A stretch of 64,000 nt of DNA from Neoechinorhynchus agilis (GCA_051530055.1 CM121341.1:16988001-17052000), one strand, 5' to 3'; positions 32,982 to 46,100 are shown, counted from the stretch's first letter. Notes: generated by a model from the letters alone, not told the origin. Made by a program: numbers and translations.

Positions 32982-34493
32982 TTAGAAATCCTGCAGCTCA
33001 ATTGAAAATATCGACTGAATCGCAAAATCCGCCTCCAAGGAATCATCGTAAACTTCTTTATCGTTCTTTAACTCATCTTCAATTTCCTCGATTGACTTCC
33101 CGTTGGTTTCGATCATTTTGAAGTAAAGAAATGTCAGAGTAGCGATTTGAAAACTTATCAAAATAAGAAAAATAAAGTTTTTGATCGCAAAATCCATGAT
33201 TGGAAACAAGAGGCGGTCAAATATTTTGAGTATATAGCTAACACAATGGCACAGGCTTAAAACAGCGTCCCGTTTGTGAAATCTAAAAGTTTCACAGGTG
33301 TAAATATTTGGCACGGGTCCAAGTCCGATATTAAAACAAACAATTGATGCAAATACGCAACATAATGCTATCCAGTCGAACGCAGCGATCTTCGTGGTGT
33401 TGTTCACGAAAATCAATAAACCAAGAAAAAATGAAAATGTGCATAGTGCATACATCGAATCAAGAAGCAAACGACGACGTCCAAACCGTTCAATGAGTAG
33501 AATCGCGAAAGAGGCTGCGGTCACTCCGGTCAATGTTAGAATCAAAGCTGATATCCAAAACCATCTTTCGACCTTAAGAGCATCGCGAAGTTTGGTCGAG
33601 TAAGAGATAATAACGCTTATCCCACAAAGTGTTTGACTCGATATCATGACCAATGCTGTGGCTAGTTGCCAACGCACATTTTTGCACCGAATGAGTTGCA
33701 GAATGCTGGTACGCATAGTGCATTCATCATGAAGTCGTTCGTCTTCTAGCTCTCGAATCTCCACATCAACTTCGTCACTTAAACGTAGCTTTTTGAGGCA
33801 CCGCCGAGCTTTAGATTCATCTTTATCGATTATAACCGCTTCACACGGACTGTCGATCATGTATTTTGGAGTTAAAAAGATTGCGAGTATAGAAGTCAAT
33901 GACCCCAATGCCATTCCGACGCTCCATGTTTCTTTACGTCCAAGAATGAACGGACTATCAATTATTTGGGCTGCTGCGATTCCGGTTGCGATGAAAACAT
34001 GATGTAGACATCCAATCTTTCCTCTTAGTACTTTAGGACTTATCTCGTGTAAGTAAGGAGGAACAATGCAACTGGATAATCCACCTTGAATTCCGTGCAA
34101 AAATCTTGCACTGTAGAAAAGCGCAACACATTTGAGATATTGAGACATCACGATCATCACTGCGGAAACAACAGAAAGTACATTCGTCAAGTAAAATGCC
34201 CTTTTTCGATTAAAGAATTTAGTGAATCGGTAAAGGAACGATATTGCCATGGCTCCGAAGAAAGCACCGACCACAAACACAGTATAGCGAGCATCTTTAA
34301 CGACATTGTGCAAAAATATATTCCCATATTTTTTATAAGTTCCAGTGGAAGAGAGAAAAGGATCGATCAACCGAATATCTCGGCATGGTGCTCCAATTCC
34401 GAAACCGTACATGAAAGATGCCGAAGCAGTTGCCAGGATCGAGCTGGTTACTAAATTCTTTGTCCATTTTGATCGAGTTGAATCATACGACAT
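32982..34493 (-). CDS. SLC2-type facilitative sugar transporter, intronless
   Basis: 503 aa in one frame, normal length for a GLUT. Twelve hydrophobic segments are plausible. Family marks: ARFLHGIQGG after TM4, PKYMIDSP (the PESPR position) before the cytoplasmic loop, ERFGRRRLLL after TM8, GLGPVP in TM10, and ETNGKSIEEIE after TM12 (usually PETKGKS). The QLS sugar-selectivity signature is not seen (SQTLCGISVIISYS in TM7 has the Q but diverges after it). It would carry hexoses or a related polyol across the plasma membrane. A gene of this length with no intron is odd here, and a retrocopy is possible. Confidence 0.85.
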   Translation of the reverse strand: MSYDSTRSKWTKNLVTSSILATASASFMYGFGIGAPCRDIRLIDPFLSSTGTYKKYGNIFLHNVVKDARYTVFVVGAFFGAMAISFLYRFTKFFNRKRAFYLTNVLSVVSAVMIVMSQYLKCVALFYSARFLHGIQGGLSSCIVPPYLHEISPKVLRGKIGCLHHVFIATGIAAAQIIDSPFILGRKETWSVGMALGSLTSILAIFLTPKYMIDSPCEAVIIDKDESKARRCLKKLRLSDEVDVEIRELEDERLHDECTMRTSILQLIRCKNVRWQLATALVMISSQTLCGISVIISYSTKLRDALKVERWFWISALILTLTGVTAASFAILLIERFGRRRLLLDSMYALCTFSFFLGLLIFVNNTTKIAAFDWIALCCVFASIVCFNIGLGPVPNIYTCETFRFHKRDAVLSLCHCVSYILKIFDRLLFPIMDFAIKNFIFLILISFQIATLTFLYFKMIETNGKSIEEIEDELKNDKEVYDDSLEADFAIQSIFSIELQDF

Positions 34494-34882
34494 GTTTCGC
34501 TGTCGAATCTCTAGCGATTGCCTTTATATGCTTCATATAGATGTCAACGCCTCTAGGTAATGTTTTTTGATTGTTCAAACACTATCAAAACTACAATTCA
34601 AACGCTTAAACAAAAACAAAGTAAGTTGTAACTTTTGAGTCTTAAAAAGTCTAAAATCAATAATAAAAAAGTGATCCGAAATTATGTTGCGTTTTCCATC
34701 AACATTCGCATCGAAAATGGGTTGAAATTTGAAGAGTCATAAAAAGAGTACCAAATGATTTTCGTCAAGTGATTGTTTGCATTTCCATATTGACCTTTCA
34801 GCCGCATGATTGATCAAGTTTTATTTCTAATAGACACTTGGACTGACATATCATACGATAGAGAAATAAAAATTTCTATTTT
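34494..34882. other. Intergenic region upstream of the sugar transporter
   Basis: Holds the transporter's 5' flank. No TATA box or other element was recognised. Confidence 0.4.
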
Positions 34883-34924
34883 CTTTGTTTCAATAGCGAA
34901 GAATTGTATCAATTAAATTTATTA

Positions 34925-34965
34925 TATGAAAATTTTCGGCCTTTTCGTTTGCCTTCTTCAGTCAC
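34925..34965 (-). ncRNA. Hammerhead-like motif, left arm of palindrome F
   Basis: Minus strand CUGAAGA (34961-34955), a GGC/GCC-type stem II, GAAA (34937-34934), then AUUU. It mirrors the right-arm motif. Confidence 0.35.
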
Positions 34966-34999
34966 TTGCTTGTAAGTTTTAAAATACGTGAGTAAGCAA

Positions 35000-35036
35000 G
35001 TGACTGAAGAAGGCAAACGAAAAGGCCGAAAATTTT
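35000..35036 (+). ncRNA. Hammerhead-like motif, right arm of palindrome F
   Basis: CUGAAGA (35004-35010, fits CUGANGA), stem II GGC/GCC with an A/G-rich loop, GAAA (35028-35031), a one-pair stem III (A-U), cleavage-site position UUU, then UCAU pairing with GUGA before the core (stem I). Stem I is only four pairs, so activity is doubtful. Confidence 0.38.
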
Positions 35037-35185
35037 CATATAATAAATTCAATTGATACAATTCTTCTCTATTGAAACAAACTATAATGGAGAATATCTT
35101 TATAATTTCTATTTTCATTTAAAAAGCTGGCCCAAGTGTCAATTTTCGAAATAGAAAACACAATAGTTAAGAGGCGACTAATTAA

Positions 35186-35193
35186 TGACGTCA
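35186..35193 (+). promoter_or_regulatory. Palindromic CRE/ATF site upstream of the p24 gene
   Basis: TGACGTCA, 110 bp before the p24 ATG. This octamer is the full CREB/ATF (and ATF6-like) core, apt for a secretory-pathway gene, but a single site can arise by chance. Confidence 0.4.
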
Positions 35194-35302
35194 CTTAAAA
35201 TCTGAATGTTTCTTTCGTGCGTTACGCATCAGCTGTGCGTCCGTTGCACCAACATTCGTGTTCGAAAAGCACGCGCGATGCGCCTTCTCGTCGTCTGTTA
35301 CG

Positions 35303-36570
35303 ATGAATACTGTCCTCTTTTCGATATTAATCACCGTTGCCCTTGTGCAGCATTCGTATCCAACGGAACTGACGTTCAATTTACCAGCCGGGAAAAAGCA
35401 ATGTTTCTATGAAGAATCAAAACGCATTGAAGTTGATGTGGCTCTTCAGTTCCAGGTCGTTGCCGGTGGACATGATGACGTAAACGTTGAACTCTATTCT
35501 CCGTCAGGACAGTTGTTGTTCTCGGTTAAACATGAGGACTATGGTCAATATTTTAATTCTACAACTGAAACGGGAATTTACAAGCTATGCATTAGCAACG
35601 AGTTCTCCACAATGACAAGCAGGCTAGTCTACTTTAATTTTGAGATTGATGAGGAAAGTGAAGAGGATGAGCGAATCTCTGGGAATGGTGTAGGAAGGCA
35701 CGCAGGACCTTTGACATTGTTCGCAGCAAAATTAAAAGGTATTCATGCAAATTTGGATAAAATCCAGGAGGCGTTGACTTTAAAGCGCTTATTACGACCA
35801 GGCTTAAAATCTAATTTTTAATACGATAGTCTTTTGAATACGAATTCAATCCAATGCTCGTCACAGTCTTGTTTAAATAAGTTCTATTCGTTTTAAATCT
35901 TCGAATATCGTTTCTACTAGCCTTGTAAAATGCTACTTAATTCGCCAACCGCATGTTCAAGCTTTGTATTTTCGAAAATGGACGCTTGAGAGAGGGGAGG
36001 GCTATTGTAATGACAAAAAAAATTTTTTTTAGAGCTTTCGACAACTTACGGCTTCGGCATACATTTTTTAAAAGCGAATTGTTTTCTCAACTTTTTTGAA
36101 TTTAATTGGACGCTTGAGAGAGAAGGTTGTTGTAATGGCAAAATGAAAAATCTTTATATTTTAGAGCTTTCGATGTCTTACGGCTTAAGCTCAGGAATCT
36201 ACAAAGTGGTGTGGAGATGTAAAGTGGGTTTTAACATAGCGACATCGAAGCCCTGAGGAAAACATAAGAATTCGAAAGGTTGGAGGGTAAAGTTTCTTTT
36301 TGTCATTACAGAAGGCTTCCCTGTCAAGTGTCCATTTTCGAAAAAGAAACCTTTTTCATTTCCCGTTCCAAATTTTATTTTTAACCTTTGAACTAAAATA
36401 TAGTCCTAATACGCGCTCCACAACGCCTGTCAGAATCTCATGACCGATTCATGTTAAAGAAACTCGGCAGGAAAGTTCGGAATTGGAGTGTTGGTCAATT
36501 GATGGTGATCGCATTGATTGGATTTGCACAGGTTATGCTTGTTAAGAGTTTCTTTTATAATCGAAGATAA
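35303..36570 (+). CDS. p24/TMED-family cargo receptor
   Basis: From ATG 35303: a signal peptide (MNTVLFSILITVALVQHSYP), then a GOLD domain (LTFNLPAGKKQCFYEE, the usual first Cys, and GIYKLCISNEFS with the second Cys), then the start of the coiled coil (LTLFAAKLKGIHANLDKIQ). The C-terminal exon (about 36434-36570, after gcctgtcag) supplies the rest: KVRNWSVGQ, one membrane helix (LMVIALIGFAQVMLVKSFF) and a short tail FFYNRR with the FF COPII-binding pair. p24 proteins cycle between ER and Golgi in COPI/COPII vesicles. An in-frame ATG at 35258 exists, but the signal peptide fits the later start. The junction is unresolved: a phase-matched donor (gtattc, 35740) would drop much of the coil, so a middle exon may be missed. 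Confidence 0.85.
35985..36190 (+). repeat. Direct repeat pair in the p24 intron
   Basis: Two copies of a block of about 75 bp (ggacgcttgagagag, ttgtaatg, ttttagagctttcga, cttacggctt) start near 35990 and 36112, with a spacing of about 122 bp. No coding capacity. Confidence 0.55.
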
Positions 36571-36643
36571 CAAAATTCGTAATGACTATACGCTTCAAAT
36601 TTGTCTTTTCGTGTTTTTGCAACCTTTCAAACTAAAACTTTAG

Positions 36644-37027
36644 ATGTCGTCTCAGCGATTACGTGCCAATGATCTTCGAAAAAAGAGTCGAGATGAACTG
36701 GAGAAGCAATTGGCTGAATTGAAACAAGAACTAACGACGGTCCGTGTCTCGAAAGTCGCGGGGGCGTCTGGTTCGGTTAAAGTCGGTAGAATTCGTCAGA
36801 TCCGGAAATCGATTGCTCGTGTTTTGACCATCATGAATCAAATGCAAAAGGAGAATTTGATAAAGTTGTACCAACACAAAAAATATAAACCGATCGATTT
36901 GAGACCAAGACTTACAAGAGCTCTGCGTCGGAGACTAACTCCATATGAAGCAAAGAAGAAGACCAGGAGGACAATAAGGCGGGAAAGACTATCTCGTCGA
37001 AGAATGTATGCGCTTAAAGCCGTTTAG
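36644..37027 (+). CDS. rpl-35: Ribosomal protein uL29 (RPL35)
   Basis: 127 aa, full length for eukaryotic RPL35. The N-terminus carries the uL29 helical hairpin (LRKKSRDELEKQLAELKQEL), then VGRIRQIRKSIARVLT, the diagnostic basic signature, and a Lys/Arg-rich C-terminus (KYKPIDLRPRLTRALRRRL, then MYALKAV). It sits at the 60S exit tunnel. The ATG follows aactttag directly, so the 5' end is made by a leader intron or trans-splicing. The 1.12-kb satellite begins about 90 bp after the stop. Confidence 0.96.
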   Translation: MSSQRLRANDLRKKSRDELEKQLAELKQELTTVRVSKVAGASGSVKVGRIRQIRKSIARVLTIMNQMQKENLIKLYQHKKYKPIDLRPRLTRALRRRLTPYEAKKKTRRTIRRERLSRRRMYALKAV

Positions 37028-37114
37028 ACAAATCTTGTTCAATTAAGACCACCCTTTTGAACGTATTTGTTTCAAAACCATTTTCGTTTTAGTGAACAAA
37101 TCTCCGGTTCGAAA

Positions 37115-40100
37115 TGATGATCATATTTAAAACTATAATTAAGGTCTGAAACAATGACCATTCTGAATTTTCGCGGCGAACGAAAAAAATAGGCTAGAAT
37201 AATTATTCCTCAAGAAGCCTTTTTAACTTTTCATCCTTTCCGTTGTCGTTTTTACGTAAGGAAATTAAATTTTTCAGCACCCAAAATTTTTTTTATTCGC
37301 TCCTCCAATTAAACTTCGTTTAGTCGTTTAAAGATAAAAAATGGAAGTGATGATAATGAGTTAAATTGAACATTGAAATGTGCCTAATTGGCCAAATGAA
37401 CACCTCTGTTCTTATTCATTCTCAATTTTTCTTCCCGGTCACAACTGCTGATTGGTATTTGTTGAAATGATGATTCGCAATTACGATTTGTTTTTCGCCA
37501 TTTTGGTTTTTTCTATTTCGTTACTTTGTCTTGTTATCTGACCGGCATAGAAGTTCGCTGGGCCGCCTTCTCTTTCTGAGCATTTAAATTTCTTTGTGGA
37601 ATTTATTATTTTGATCATTCTAAAAATTTTCATTGATTAAAATAAAATGCATTCTTTAATCTAAGTTTTTTGCTTGAATCTCATAATTTGTTTTATATGA
37701 AGGACGGAAATGATGATCCCGAATTTAATTGAATAGTGAAATGTGCTTAAGCGGCCAAATGTGTTCCTCTCGTCTGATCCGTTTCTAGATTTTTCGTTTT
37801 TTGCTTCAAGAGTTCATTTCCAATCTATATTTTTAATTATTTCTGATACGTTCGCGGCATTTTCATAGATATTTAAATCTTAGTCCGGTTGTAGCTTTTA
37901 GAATCAATAAATTAGACATGCAATTTTAGTTCCAATGTTTTTTCATAGATTTTATTATGTTTTTAAAGTTACTGTACAAAAGTTGCACGCTTTTCAATTA
38001 TTTTATTTGCTGCTTAATGGACGATGTCATTGAAACTCAATAGTTCAATGAGTTCGCTTAGCCAATCGCACTTTTTTATGCGTTCTGTTAATGCTTTCGA
38101 AAGCTCTCGTTTTTATGCTTTCGGTTAACTTAGATTTTTCTCATTTCATCTTAAAGACAAGATAATAAAATGATATTGAATTCTACTATTCCTGAAATGA
38201 TTATTTAAAGCTGGAATTACTGTCTGAAAAATGACGATTTCTTTAAATCTGACCGGACATTTTGATCTAAGTCAAATGATGACCATCTGACGATTCTGAA
38301 CTTTCGTGACGACATGGGATTGTCTCGTTCGTCTGATGACCTTTCTAAATTTTACTTCCTTTCCGTTGTCGTTTTTATGGAAGGAAATTAATTTTTTAGA
38401 GCACTCAAAATTTTTTTATTCGCTCCTCTAACTGAACCTCTTTTAGCCCATTAAAGATAAAGAATGGAAGTGATGATAATGAGTTAAATTGAACATTGAA
38501 ATGAGCCTAATTGGCCAAATAGCACCGCTTGTCTGATTCATTCTCAGTTTTTATTCTCGGTCACAACTCCTGATTTCCATTTGTTGGAATGACGATTCGC
38601 TAGTTAGATTTGTTTTTTTGCCATTTTCGTTTTTTCTATTTCGTTACTTTGCATTGTTATCTGACCGGCGTAGATGTTCGATGGGCCGCCTTCGATTTCT
38701 AAGCAATTTAATTTTTTCATCCAATGAATTATTTTTGTTCAAGTGGAACTGTTTCATTTATAAAAATAAAATGCATTTTTTTAATTGAAGTTTTTTGCTT
38801 GAATCTCATAATTTGTTTTATATAAAGGACGGAAATCATGATCTAGAATTTAATTGAATAGTGAAATGTGCCTAAGCGGCCAAATGTGTTCCTCTCGTCT
38901 GATCGGTTTCTGGATTTTTCGTTTTTTGCTTCAACATTTCATTTCCAATGTATATTTTTAATTATTTCTTATACGTTCGCGGCATTTTCATAGGTATTTA
39001 AATCTTAGTCCGGTTGTAGCTTTTAGATCCAATAAATTAGACATGCAATTTTAGTTCCAAGTTTTTTTCATAGTCTTTATTATGTTTTTAAAGTTACTGT
39101 ACAAAAGTTGCACGCTTTTCAATTATTTTATTTGCTGCTTAATGGACGATGTCATTGAAACTCAATAGTTTAATGATTTCGCTTAGCCAATCGCACTTTT
39201 TTTATGCGTTCTGTTAATGTTTTCGAAAGCTCTCGTTTTTATGCTTTCGGTTAACTTAGATTTTTCTCATTTTGTCTTAAAGAGAAGATAATAAAATTAT
39301 ATGGAATTGTACAATTCCTGGAATGATGATTTAAAGCTGGAATTACTGTCTGAAAAATGACGATTTCTTTAAATCTGACCGGACATTTTGATCTAAGTCA
39401 AATGATGACCATCTGACGATTCTTAATTTTCGTGACGACATGGGATTGTCTCGTTCGTCTGATGACCTTTCTAACTTTTACTTCCTTTCCGTTGTCGTTT
39501 TTACTGAAGGAAATTAATTTTTTTAGCTATCAAACAATTTTTTATTCGCTCCTCTAACTGAACCTCTTTTAGCCCATTAAAGATAAAAAATGGAAGTGAT
39601 GATAATGAGTTAAATTGAACATTGAAATGAGCCTAATTGGCCAAATTGCACCTCTTGTCTTATTCATTCTCAATTTTTATTCTCGGTCCCAACTCCTGAT
39701 TTCCATTTGTTGAAATGACGATTCGCAAGTTCGATTTGTTTTTTGCCATTTTCGTTTTTTCTATTTCGTTGCTTTGTCTTGTTATCTCACCGGCATAGAA
39801 GTTCGCTTTACCGCCTTCTCTTTCTGAGCATTTAAAATTTTTTGAGGAATTTATTCTTTTTGTTCAATGGAAACTTTTTCATTTATTAAAATAAAATGCA
39901 TTCTTCAATCTAAGTTTTTAGTTTAAATCCCATAATTTGTTTTAGATAAAGGACGGAAATGATGTTCCCGAATTTGATTGAATAGTGAAATGTGCCTAAG
40001 CGGCCAAATGTGTTCCTCTCGTCTGATCCGTTTCTAGATTTTTCGTTTTTTGCTTCAAGAGTTCATTTCCAATCTATATTTTTAATTATTTCTTATACTT

Positions 40101-43100
40101 TCGCGGCATTTTGATAGATATTTAAATTTTAGTCCTGTTGTAGCGCTTAGATCCAATAAATTAGACTTGCAAGTTTAGTTCCAATGTTTTTTTCAGTCTT
40201 TATTATGTTATTTAAGTTACTGTACAAGAGTTGGATGCTTTTCAATGATTTTATTTGCTGCTTAATTGACGATGTCATTGAAACTCAATAGTTCAATGAG
40301 TTCGCTTAGCCAATACAATCTTTTTTATGTGTTCTGTTAATGTTTTCGAAAATTCTTGTTTTTTTCTTTCGGTTTTAAAATTTTTTCTCATTTCGTCTTA
40401 AAAAGAAGATAATAAAATGATATTGAATTCTACTATTCCTGAAATGATTATTTAAAGCTGGAATTACTGTCTGAAAAATGACGATTTCTTTAAATCTGAC
40501 CGGACATTTTGATCTAAGTCAAATGATGACCATCTGACGATTCTTAATTTTCGTGACGACATGGGATTGTCTCGTTCGTCTGATGATCTTTCTAACTTTT
40601 ACTTCCTTTCCGTTGTCGTTTTTACGGAAGGAAATTAATTTTTTTAGCTATCAAACAATTTTTTATTCGCTCCTCTAACTGAACCTCTTTTAGCCCATTA
40701 AAGATAAAAAATGGAAGTGATGATAATGAGTTAAATTGAACATTGAAATGAGCCTAATTGGCCAAATTGCACCTCTTGTCTGATTCATTCTCAATTTTTA
40801 TTCTCGGTCCCAACTCCTGATTTCCATTTGTTGAAATGACGATTCGCAAGTTCGATTTGTTTTTTGCCATTTTCGTTTTTTCTATTTCGTTGCTTTGTCT
40901 TGTTATCTCACCGGCATAGAAGTTTGCTTTACCGCCTTCTCTTTCTGAGCATTTAAATTTTTTGAGAAATTTAATCTTTTTGTTCAATGGAAACTTTTTC
41001 ATTTATTAAAATAAAATGAATTCTTCAATCTAAGTTTTTAGTTTAAATCTCATAATTTTTTTTATATAAAGGACGGAAATGATGATCCCGAATTTTTATT
41101 GAATAGTGAAATGTGCTTAAGCGGCCAAATGTGTTCCTCTCGTCTGATCCGTTTCTAGATTTTTCGTTTTTTGCTTCAAGAGTTCATTTCCAATCTATAT
41201 TTTTATTTATTTCTTATATGTTCGCGGCATTTTTATATATATTTAAATTTTAGTCCTGTTTTAGCGCTTAGATCCAATAAATTAGACATGCAAGTTTAGT
41301 TCCAATGTTTTTTCATAGTCTTTATTATGTTATTTAAGTTATTGTACAAAAGTTGGAGTATTTTCAATGATTTTGTTTGCTGCTTAATTGACGATGTCAT
41401 TGAAACTCAATAGTTCAATGAGTTCGCTTAGGCAATACCACCTTTTTTATGTGTTCTGTTAATGTTTTCGAAAATTCTTGTTTTTTTTGCTTTCGGTTTT
41501 AAAATTTTTTCTCATTTCGTCTTGATGAGAAGCCCATAAAATGATATTGAATTCTACTATTCCTGAAATGATTATTTAAAGCTGGAATTACTGTCTGAAA
41601 AATGACGATTTCTTTAAATCTGACCGGACATTTTGATCTAAGTCAAATGATGACCATCTGACGATTCTGAACTTTCGTGACGACATGGGATTGTCTCGTT
41701 CGTCTGATGACTTTTCTAAATTTTACTTCCTTTCCGTTGTCGTTTTTACGGAAGGAAATTAATTTTTTAGAGCACTCAAAATTTTTTTATTCGCTCCTCT
41801 AACTGAACCTCTTTTAGCCCATTAAAGATAAAGAATGGAAGTGATGATAATGAGTTAAATTGAACATTGAAATGAGCCTAATTGGCCAAATAGCACCTCT
41901 TGTCTGATTCATTCTCAGTTTTTATTCTCGGTCACAACTCCTGATTTCCATTTGTTGGAATGACGATTCGCAAGTTCGATTTGTTTTTTTGCCATTTTCG
42001 TTTTTTCTATTTCGTTACTTTGTATTGTTATCTGACCGGCGTAGATGTTCGATGGGCCGCCTTCGATTTCTAAGCAATTTAATTTTTTCATCCAATGAAT
42101 TCTTTTTGTTCAAGTGGAACTGTTTCATTTATAAAAATAAAATGCATTTTTTTAATTTAAGTTTTTTGCTTGAATCTCATAATTTGTTTTATATAAAGGA
42201 CGGAAATCATGATCTCGAATTTAATTGAATAGTGAAATGTGCCTAAGCGGCCAAATGTGTTCCTCTCGTCTGATCGGTTTCTGGATTTTTCGTTTTTTGC
42301 TTCAACATTTCATTTCCAATGTATATTTTTAATTATTTCTTATACGTTCGCGGCATTTTCATAGATATTTAAATCTTAGTCCGGTTGTAGCTTTTAGATC
42401 CAATAAATTAGACATGCAATTTTAGTTCCAATGTTTTTTCATAGTCTTTATTATGTTTTTAAAGTTACTGTACAAAAGTTGCACGCTTTTCAATTATTTT
42501 ATTTGCTGCTTAATTGTGCGATGTCATTGAAACTCAATAGTTCAATGAGTTCGCTTAGGCAATATCACCTTTTTTATGTGTTCTGTTAATGTTTTCGAAA
42601 ATTCTTGTTTTTTTGCTTTCGGTTTTAAAATTTTTTCTCATTTCGTCTTGATGAGAAGCCAATAAAATGATATTGAATTCTACTATTCCTGAAATGATTA
42701 TTTAAAGCTGGAATTACTGTCTAAAAAATGACGATTTCTTTAAATCTGACCGGACATTTTGATCTAAGTCAAATGATGACCATCTGACGATTCTTAATTT
42801 TCGTGACGACATGGGATTGTCTCGTTCGTCTGATGACCTTTCTAAATTTTACTTCCTTTCCGTTGTCGTTTTTACGGAAGGAAATTAATTTTTTAGAGCA
42901 CTCAAAAATTTTTTTATCCGCTCCTCTAACTGAACCTCTTTTAGCCCATTAAAGATAAAGAATGGAAGTGATGATAATGAGTTAAATTGAACATTGAAAT
43001 GAGCCTAATTGGCCAAATAGCACCTCTTGTCTGATTCATTCTCAGTTTTTATTCTCGGTCACAACTCCTGATTTCCATTTGTTGGAATGACGATTCGCAA

Positions 43101-46100
43101 GTTCGATTTGTTTTTTTGCCATTTTCGTTTTTTCTATTTCGTTCCTTTGTCTTGTTATCTGACCGGCGTAGATGTTCGATGGGCCGCCTTCGATTTCTAA
43201 GCAATTTAATTTTTTCATCCAATGAATTCTTTTTGTTCAAGTGGAACTGTTTCATTTATAAAAATAAAATGCATTTTTTAATTTAAGTTTTTTGCTTGAA
43301 TCTCATAATTTGTTTTATATAAAGGACGGAAATCATGATCTCGAATTTAATTGAATAGTGAAATGTGCCTAAGCGGCCAAATGTGTTCCTCTCGTCTGAT
43401 CGGTTTCTGGATTTTTCGTTTTTTGCTTCAAGATTTCATTTCCAATGTATATTTTTAATTATTTCTTATACGTTCGCGGCATTTTCATAGATATTTAAAT
43501 CTTAGTCCGGTTGTAGCTTTTAGATCCAATAAATTAGACATGCAATTTTAGTTCCAATGTTTTTTCATAGTCTTTATTATGTTTTTAAAGTTACTGTACA
43601 AAAGTTGCACGCTTTTCAATTATTTTATTTGCTGCTTAATGGACGATGTCATTGAAACTCAATAGTTCAATGAGTTCGCTTAGCCAATATCACTTTTTTT
43701 ATGTGTTCTGTTAATGTTTTCGAAAATTCTTGTTTTTTTGCTTTCGGTTTTAAATTTTTTTCATTTCGTCTTAAAGAGAAGATAATAAAATTATATTGAA
43801 TTCTACTATTCCTGAAATGATTATTTAAAGCTGGAATTACTGTCTGAAAAATGACGATTTCTTTAAATCTGACCGGACATTTTGATCTAAGTCAAATGAT
43901 GACCATCTGACGATTCTTAATTTTCGTGACGACATGGGATTGTCTCGTTCGTCTGATGACCTTTCTAAATTTTACTTCCTTTCCGTTGTCGTTTTTACGG
44001 AAGGAAATTAATTTTTTAGAGCACTCAAAATTTTTTTATTCGCTCCTCTAACTGAACCTCTTTTAGCCCATTAAAGATAAAGAATGGAAGTGATGATAAT
44101 GAGTTAAATTGAACATTGAAATGAGCCTAATTGGCCAAATAGCACCTCTTGTCTTATTCATTCTCAGTTTTTATTCTCGGTCACAACTCCTGATTTCCAT
44201 TTGTTGGAATGACGATTCGCAAGTTCGATTTGTTTTGCCATTTTCGTTTTTTCTATTTCGTTGCTTTGTCTTGTTATCTGACCGGCGTAGATGTTCGATG
44301 GGCCGCCTTCGATTTCTGAGCAATTTAATTTTTTCATCAATGAATTCTTTTTGTTCAATGGAACTGTTTCATTTATAAAAATAAAATGCATTTTTTAATT
44401 TAAGTTTTTTGCTTGAATCTCATAATTTGTTTTATATAAAGGACGGAAATCATGATCTCGAATTTAATTGAATAGTGAAATGTGCCTAAGCGGCCAAATG
44501 TGTTCCTCTCGTCTGATCGGTTTCTGGATTTTTCGTTTTTTGCTTCAAGATTTCATTTCCAATGTATATTTTTAATTATTTCTTATACGTTCGCGGCATT
44601 TTCATAGATATTTAAATCTTAGTCCGGTTGTAGCTTTTAGATCCAATAAATTAGACATGCAATTTTAGTTCCAAGTTTTTTTCATAGTCTTTATTATGTT
44701 TTTAAAGTTACTGTACAAAAGTTGCACGCTTTTCAATTATTTTATTTGCTGCTTAATGGACGATGTCATTGAAACTCAATAGTTTAATGAGTTCGCTTAG
44801 CCAATCGCACTTTTTTTATGCGTTCTGTTAATGTTTTCGAAAGCTCTCGTTTTTATGCTTTCGGTTAACTTAGATTTTTTTCATTTCGTCTTAAAAAGAA
44901 GATAATAAAATTATATTGAATTCTACTATTCCTGAAATGATTATTTAAAGCTGGAATTACTGTCTGAAAAATGACGATTTCTTTAAATCTGACCGGACAT
45001 TTTGATCTAAGTCAAATGATGACCATCTGACGATTCTTAATTTTCGTGACGACATGGGATTGTCTCGTTCGTCTGATGACCTTTCTAACTTTTACTTCCT
45101 TTCCGTTGTCGTTTTTACGGAAGGAAATTAATTTTTTTAGCTATCAAACAATTTTTTATTCGCTCCTCTAACTGAACCTCTTTTAGCCCATTAAAGATAA
45201 AAAATGGAAGTGATGATAATGAGTTAAATTGAACATTGAAATGAGCCTAATTGGCCAAATTGCACCTCTTGTCTTATTCATTCTCAATTTTTATTCTCGG
45301 TCCCAACTCCTGATTTCCATTTGTTGAAATGACGATTCGCAAGTTCGATTTGTTTTTTGCCATTTTCGTTTTTTCTATTTCGTTGCTTTGTCTTGTTATC
45401 TCACCGGCATAGAAGTTCGCTTTACCGCCTTCTCTTTCTGAGCATTTAAATTTTTTGAGGAATTTATTCTTTTTGTTCAATGGAAACTTTTTCATTTATT
45501 AAAATAAAATGAATTCTTCAATCTAAGTTTTTAGTTTAAATCTCATAATTTTTTTATATAAAGGACGGAAATGATGATCCCGAATTTTTATTGAATAGTG
45601 AAATGTGCTTAAGCGGCCAAATGTGTTCCTCTCGTCTGATCCGTTTCTAGATTTTTCGTTTTTTGCTTCAAGAGTTCATTTCCAATCTATATTTTTATTT
45701 ATTTCTTATATGTTCGCGGCATTTTTATATATATTTAAATTTTAGTCCTGTTTTAGCGCTTAGATCCAATAAATTAGACATGCAAGTTTAGTTCCAATGT
45801 TTTTTCATAGTCTTTATTATGTTATTTAAGTTATTGTACAAAAGTTGGATGATTTTCAATGATTTTATTTGCTGCTTAATTGACGATGTCATTGAAACTC
45901 AATAGTTCAATGAGTTCGCTTAGGCAATACCACCTTTTTTATGTGTTCTGTTAATGTTTTCGAAAATTCTTGTTTTTTTTGCTTTCGGTTTTAAAATTTT
46001 TTCTCATTTCGTCTTGATGAGAAGCCAATAAAATGATATTGAATTCTACTATTCCTGAAATGATTATTTAAAGCTGGAATTACTGTCTGAAAAATGACGA

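Larger units (their letters stand above)
34883..35083. repeat. Near-perfect palindrome (foldback element F)
   Basis: Arms of about 88 bp (ttgtttcaatag...aattgtatcaatt...ccttcttcagtcacttgctt) are mirrored with few mismatches around a spacer of roughly 20 bp. The near identity of the arms marks it as the youngest foldback in the window. Each arm holds one outward hammerhead-like motif. A 13-bp word (aatttctattttc) occurs on both sides (34870 and 35106) and could be a target-site duplication, although the right copy is about 23 bp beyond the palindrome. Confidence 0.85.
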
